In this document: positions 35,283 to 39,247 of the stretch, piece by piece
Layout of the letters: each line of letters starts with the position of its first letter
Numbering within the stretch: position 1 is the stretch's first letter
NCBI GenBank assembly: GCA_947447005.1
Contig: CANFHO010000015.1
Coordinates: forward strand, 1 to 39,247
Direction: 5' to 3'
DNA: 39,247 nucleotides
From: Chitinophagaceae bacterium
Lineage (GTDB): Bacteria; Bacteroidota; Bacteroidia; Chitinophagales; Chitinophagaceae
The notes under the pieces: model-generated
Database searches by the model: none
What the model was told of the DNA's origin: nothing
What the model saw: the letters and a program-made list of their open reading frames with translations, nothing else
Position numbers and translations under genes: made by a program

Positions 35283-35999
35283 ATGAAGCCACTTTTCATT
35301 CTTCTCTCTTCATTTTTCATTCTGAACAACGCATCTTCCCAAACCCTAAAGGGGTTGATCAATAAAGCCAAACAAGTTGCGGCTGGCAAACCAGGAGCAC
35401 TCACCAACGATGAAATCATTGCAGGCTTGAAAGAGGCTTTGTCGAATGGCGCTACCAAAGGAACAGATTTGCTTTCTAAGGAAAATGGATTTTTCAAGAA
35501 TGAATTGCTTAAAATCATTCTTCCTCCCGAAGCACAAAAAATTGAAAAAACACTTCGCAGTGTAGGGTTGGGAAAACAAGTAGACGACGCCATTCTCACC
35601 ATGAACCGAGGAGCTGAAGATGCCTGTAAACAAGCTACTCCAATATTCGTCAATGCCATCAAACAAATGAGTGTAACAGATGCGCTGGGTATCCTCAAAG
35701 GAGCAGACACTTCTGCTACATCTTATTTAAGAGGTAAAACCAACGCCGCATTGGCCGAAGCATTCCGACCAGTAATCAATGCATCACTGGAGAAAGTGGG
35801 TGCCACCAAATACTGGAGCACCATGGTGAACAGCTACAATAAGTTCAGTCTACAAAAGGTCAATCCGGATCTGACAGGGTATGTTACAGACAAAGCCCTG
35901 CAAGGTGTATTCACACAAATAGCATCTGAAGAAAAAAACATTCGTAAAGACCCCTTGGCACGCACATCAGACTTATTGAAGAAAGTATTTGGAAACTAA
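35283..35999 (+). CDS. DUF4197 domain-containing exported protein
   Basis: Signal peptide; LTNDEIIAGLKEALSNGATKGTDLLS...VDDAILTMNRGAEDA. Confidence 0.88.
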   Translation: MKPLFILLSSFFILNNASSQTLKGLINKAKQVAAGKPGALTNDEIIAGLKEALSNGATKGTDLLSKENGFFKNELLKIILPPEAQKIEKTLRSVGLGKQVDDAILTMNRGAEDACKQATPIFVNAIKQMSVTDALGILKGADTSATSYLRGKTNAALAEAFRPVINASLEKVGATKYWSTMVNSYNKFSLQKVNPDLTGYVTDKALQGVFTQIASEEKNIRKDPLARTSDLLKKVFGN

Positions 36000-36040
36000 A
36001 CAGATTGTATAATGTGTATCTTCATTGAATATTTAACACA

Positions 36041-36985
36041 ATGAAGAAGCTGTTTTCATTTCTACGCTGGACATTATTGGCATTGCTGGCAATCATTGTC
36101 ATTGCAGTTGCTTTGCTCTATAAATCAGATATTCCTGCTGATACGATTAAAGCCAAATACACCAACAACGAATCTAAGTTTATGCCCCTCATGGGAATGC
36201 AAGTGCATTACCGCGATGAAGGAAACATGAATGATACCTTGCCAATTGTATTGATTCATGGCACTTCTTCCTCCCTGCACACGTGGGATAGCATCACGCC
36301 GGGATTGATAAAATTCAAAAGGGTAATTCGTTTCGATCTTCCCGCCTTCGGACTCACAGGTGCGAGTCCTGAGAGGAATTATTCAACTGAATTTTACAAT
36401 ACCTTTATTGACTCGCTGTTGACAAAACTGAATGTCAATCAATACATCATTGGTGGAAATTCACTGGGTGGTGGCATTGCATGGAATCAGGCAGTTGCTT
36501 TTCCTGATAAAGTGAAGAAACTCATTCTCATCGATGCGTCTGGCTATCCGCGAAAAAATGAAAAGGGATCCATTGGTTTCAAACTCGCAGCCATGCCTGT
36601 CATTGGCAATGCTCTTGTTTATCTCACACCAAAATCATTGATCAAAAAAAGTCTTGAGAATACGTATGCAAACAAAAGTCTGGTGAATGACGCGTTGGTA
36701 ACACGATATTTTGAACTGCTCTTGCGTGAAGGCAACAGAAAAGCTACATTAGACATTTTCAGAAGAAAAATGCAACCCACTCCGGAAAAGATCAAAGGGA
36801 TTAAGATTCCTACGTTGATCATTTGGGGTGATGAAGATCAATTGATTGATGTTAGCAATGCATATCAATTTCAAAAAGATATCAAAGGTAGTCAGCTGTT
36901 AGTAATCAAACACGCAGGACATGTACCTATGGAAGAAACACCATTCGTTGTTGAAAAGGCTATTGCTGATTTTCTGCAGAAGTAA
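36041..36985 (+). CDS. Alpha/beta hydrolase
   Basis: VLIHGTSSSLHTWD, GGNSLGGGIAW nucleophile elbow, GDEDQLID, HAGHVPMEE. Confidence 0.92.
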   Translation: MKKLFSFLRWTLLALLAIIVIAVALLYKSDIPADTIKAKYTNNESKFMPLMGMQVHYRDEGNMNDTLPIVLIHGTSSSLHTWDSITPGLIKFKRVIRFDLPAFGLTGASPERNYSTEFYNTFIDSLLTKLNVNQYIIGGNSLGGGIAWNQAVAFPDKVKKLILIDASGYPRKNEKGSIGFKLAAMPVIGNALVYLTPKSLIKKSLENTYANKSLVNDALVTRYFELLLREGNRKATLDIFRRKMQPTPEKIKGIKIPTLIIWGDEDQLIDVSNAYQFQKDIKGSQLLVIKHAGHVPMEETPFVVEKAIADFLQK

Positions 36986-36993
36986 TAGTTGAA

Positions 36994-39123
36994 TTATTTT
37001 TTCGTCATGTAATTGAATCGTATTTCACCGTAGGTGGATGGTTTTCCTTGAACGGGTTCTTCAATGGAAGATGAAAAAGTGCCATCGGCATTTTTACTAA
37101 CGTTGATTTTCCTCCAACTGTAATTTCCTTTTTCATAATCAAAACTTACTCCATCGTCATCATATAACATATAACTGGAAGCCTTGCTACCATAATAACG
37201 GATTTCCAGATCCGTTTTCTGATCAGGCTTGGGTGAATGCAACATAGGCTTCATCATCGGTATGATTCCTCCATCTTTTACATACACAGGAATTTTGGAA
37301 AGTCCGGGTGTTACATTGATTGTTTCACCATCGCCAGCAAATTCTCCGGAATAAAAATCGTACCATTTGCCTTTGGGAAGAATCACTTTTCTTGAAGTCT
37401 CCCCTTTAAACATCGGTGCAACAAGAATATATTCACCTGCCATGTACTGGTCTTTTATATTGGATGGTTTAAAACGACCTTTCACATTTTTTACCTCTGA
37501 TAGCAATCCAGCTGATTGTATAAATCCATCTTCCAAATACATCGCCCTGAATGGAGGAATACCTTCATAATGATACTTTGCAAATTCTGTATACCAATAA
37601 GGCATCATTTGCATTCTCAACAAGGCAAACGCTTTGATGTCTTTTTCCACTTCCGGAAAGCTCCAAGGCTTTGTTCCGTCAGTCCATGCATTGATCATGG
37701 CCATGGGTGAAAAAACATTCGATTGAAACCTTCTCAACCATTCTTCGGCAGAATCAGATGAACGCACTTCGGGTGTCCACAATACGCCTGCAAACCCACT
37801 GTTGGCAAGGGCTGTAATGAAATCCCTGTGTTCATAGTAGTCATTATAAATCACATAAGGCATGGATGCTGCACCTCCATTGGACGCACGCACCAAACCA
37901 AAGGTTCTGGAATTTGATTTTCTAAACATATCCATCGAATAGCGCATGGCTAATACACCATATGTTTGTCGCATTTGCTCTCCACTCACGCCAGAAGGAA
38001 ACTTCGCAACATCAGGCCAAAGCCAATTGTCAAACCCATCTACTTCATCAATCTTATATCCACTCACACCCAAATCAACCTGATCCTTTTTCAATTGATC
38101 AAAGAACAAGCTTCTTGCCTTTGGTACATTGAAATCAGGAATTTGTCCGAGCCAAACGGTGTGAGATGAAGTATAAGGTTTGATAGCATCGTAAAAGGGG
38201 GCATAAGGAGAAACATATGGATTGATCCATAAATTCAATCTGACACCTTTCTTCAACATATCTTGTACGAAATTGGAAGGCTGCTGAAACCTTGTTTTAT
38301 CCCATGAGAAAGTTCCTGGATAAGACTTGCTTTGCCAGCCTGGTTCCAGTCCGATTATATCCAAGGGATACCCCTTTTCTTCAAACAACCTGGCTTCTTC
38401 CTGAACATCCTGAGCAGTAAACAATGTTTTGACACGCTGCACGAAACCCAATCCCCACCTGGGTGGGAGGCAACCACCGCCATTCAATAAATTATATCTC
38501 TTGACCACATCGATCGGTTGAGGCCCTGCAAAAACATATACCTCCACACCTGCAGCTGGAACCAATATTTCAACTGCATCTGAATAAGGAGAAGCCGACC
38601 ATTGTTTATCTGTATTGCGATCGCGGGGTTCCGGGAACTCGGGACTATCCTTTCTAACTCCAGTACCAGCCCACACTTTGATATATCTGGCAGAGTTTAT
38701 GAAAACACCATATCCGTTTGAAGAAACATAGAAAGGTGTTGGAGCATGCGTTCTGCCATTGTCTTCACCACCATAATGATCCACATGCAATTCCATGATA
38801 CGACCTCGTTGTTGAACGGATTTAAAATTCAACCCAAAGCCATACAGTTGTTCTTCCTTTTGCAATGGAAAACGCAGATATGTCTTCCCATCCACAATTT
38901 GAATATCAATATCTTTTTTTGAAAGTGGAAACACTGCGGAACCTAATTTTCCCAAAGCAGATGCATTGGCTACTGCACCAGAGGCATTCAATAGATTATA
39001 GTTTTCAGGTTTACCTATCACCCCTTTCCAAATACCTGGATATGTTTCAGTCCATTGTACCTGCTGTGCAAAAAGATGTATTATGGAACCAAGTGCAATC
39101 AATAGACTAAGTATTTTCTTCAT
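36994..39123 (-). CDS. Secreted glycoside hydrolase family 31 protein
   Basis: Signal peptide; LDIIGLEPGWQ, GYKIDEVDGF, GLVRASNGG GH31-type regions. Confidence 0.9.
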   Translation of the reverse strand: MKKILSLLIALGSIIHLFAQQVQWTETYPGIWKGVIGKPENYNLLNASGAVANASALGKLGSAVFPLSKKDIDIQIVDGKTYLRFPLQKEEQLYGFGLNFKSVQQRGRIMELHVDHYGGEDNGRTHAPTPFYVSSNGYGVFINSARYIKVWAGTGVRKDSPEFPEPRDRNTDKQWSASPYSDAVEILVPAAGVEVYVFAGPQPIDVVKRYNLLNGGGCLPPRWGLGFVQRVKTLFTAQDVQEEARLFEEKGYPLDIIGLEPGWQSKSYPGTFSWDKTRFQQPSNFVQDMLKKGVRLNLWINPYVSPYAPFYDAIKPYTSSHTVWLGQIPDFNVPKARSLFFDQLKKDQVDLGVSGYKIDEVDGFDNWLWPDVAKFPSGVSGEQMRQTYGVLAMRYSMDMFRKSNSRTFGLVRASNGGAASMPYVIYNDYYEHRDFITALANSGFAGVLWTPEVRSSDSAEEWLRRFQSNVFSPMAMINAWTDGTKPWSFPEVEKDIKAFALLRMQMMPYWYTEFAKYHYEGIPPFRAMYLEDGFIQSAGLLSEVKNVKGRFKPSNIKDQYMAGEYILVAPMFKGETSRKVILPKGKWYDFYSGEFAGDGETINVTPGLSKIPVYVKDGGIIPMMKPMLHSPKPDQKTDLEIRYYGSKASSYMLYDDDGVSFDYEKGNYSWRKINVSKNADGTFSSSIEEPVQGKPSTYGEIRFNYMTKK

Positions 39124-39247
39124 GGCAATTCTAAGTTGAGTATTCAGTGTTGAAGATAGAAATTATACCGTGAGATGGGAATTAAAAAATGTTGAGGGAA
39201 GTTGAGGGAGTTTAGTTGTTTAGGCGTTTTGTTGTTTAAACTTTAAT

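Noticed and set aside
35171-35710. 179-aa minus-strand ORF
   Set aside because: Antisense to the well-supported DUF4197 CDS and its signal peptide; low-quality composition.
1-39247. CRISPR array, tRNA/rRNA genes, transposase or integrase
   Set aside because: No spaced direct-repeat array, no tRNA/rRNA-like sequence and no mobile-element protein was recognised.

Overview
This is a 39.2 kb AT-rich Bacteroidota-type window, probably Chitinophagaceae (inferred from gene content and SusC/SusD style; not verified). No tRNA, rRNA, CRISPR or transposase was seen. In order: the end of a Gfo/Idh/MocA-like oxidoreductase; a nag operon (NagX/DUF5009-like, NagB-like, sugar MFS, NagA); a PqqB-like MBL hydrolase and a small Rieske protein; a divergent riboflavin cluster (ribD <- -> ribE-ribBA-ribH); a tightly packed ~14 kb minus-strand operon-like block (23395 down to 9327); a GT39/PHP pair; a 29-aa micro-ORF flanked by hairpins; an Oar-like TonB receptor; a serine hydrolase-nadC-nadA-nadB operon; DUF4197 and alpha/beta-hydrolase genes; and a GH31 glycosidase. 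The most interesting part is the minus-strand block: SusC, SusD, secreted YVTN/phosphoesterase, PhnZ-like HD oxygenase, two phosphonatase-like HADs, phosphonate-type alcohol dehydrogenase, DUF5690 transporter, TIGR03364-type FAD oxidoreductase and secreted GDPD. I read it as a candidate SusCD-fed phosphonate (possibly phosphonolipid) utilisation locus with no PhnW, PhnY or C-P lyase. Family calls are by eye from protein motifs; no searches were run.
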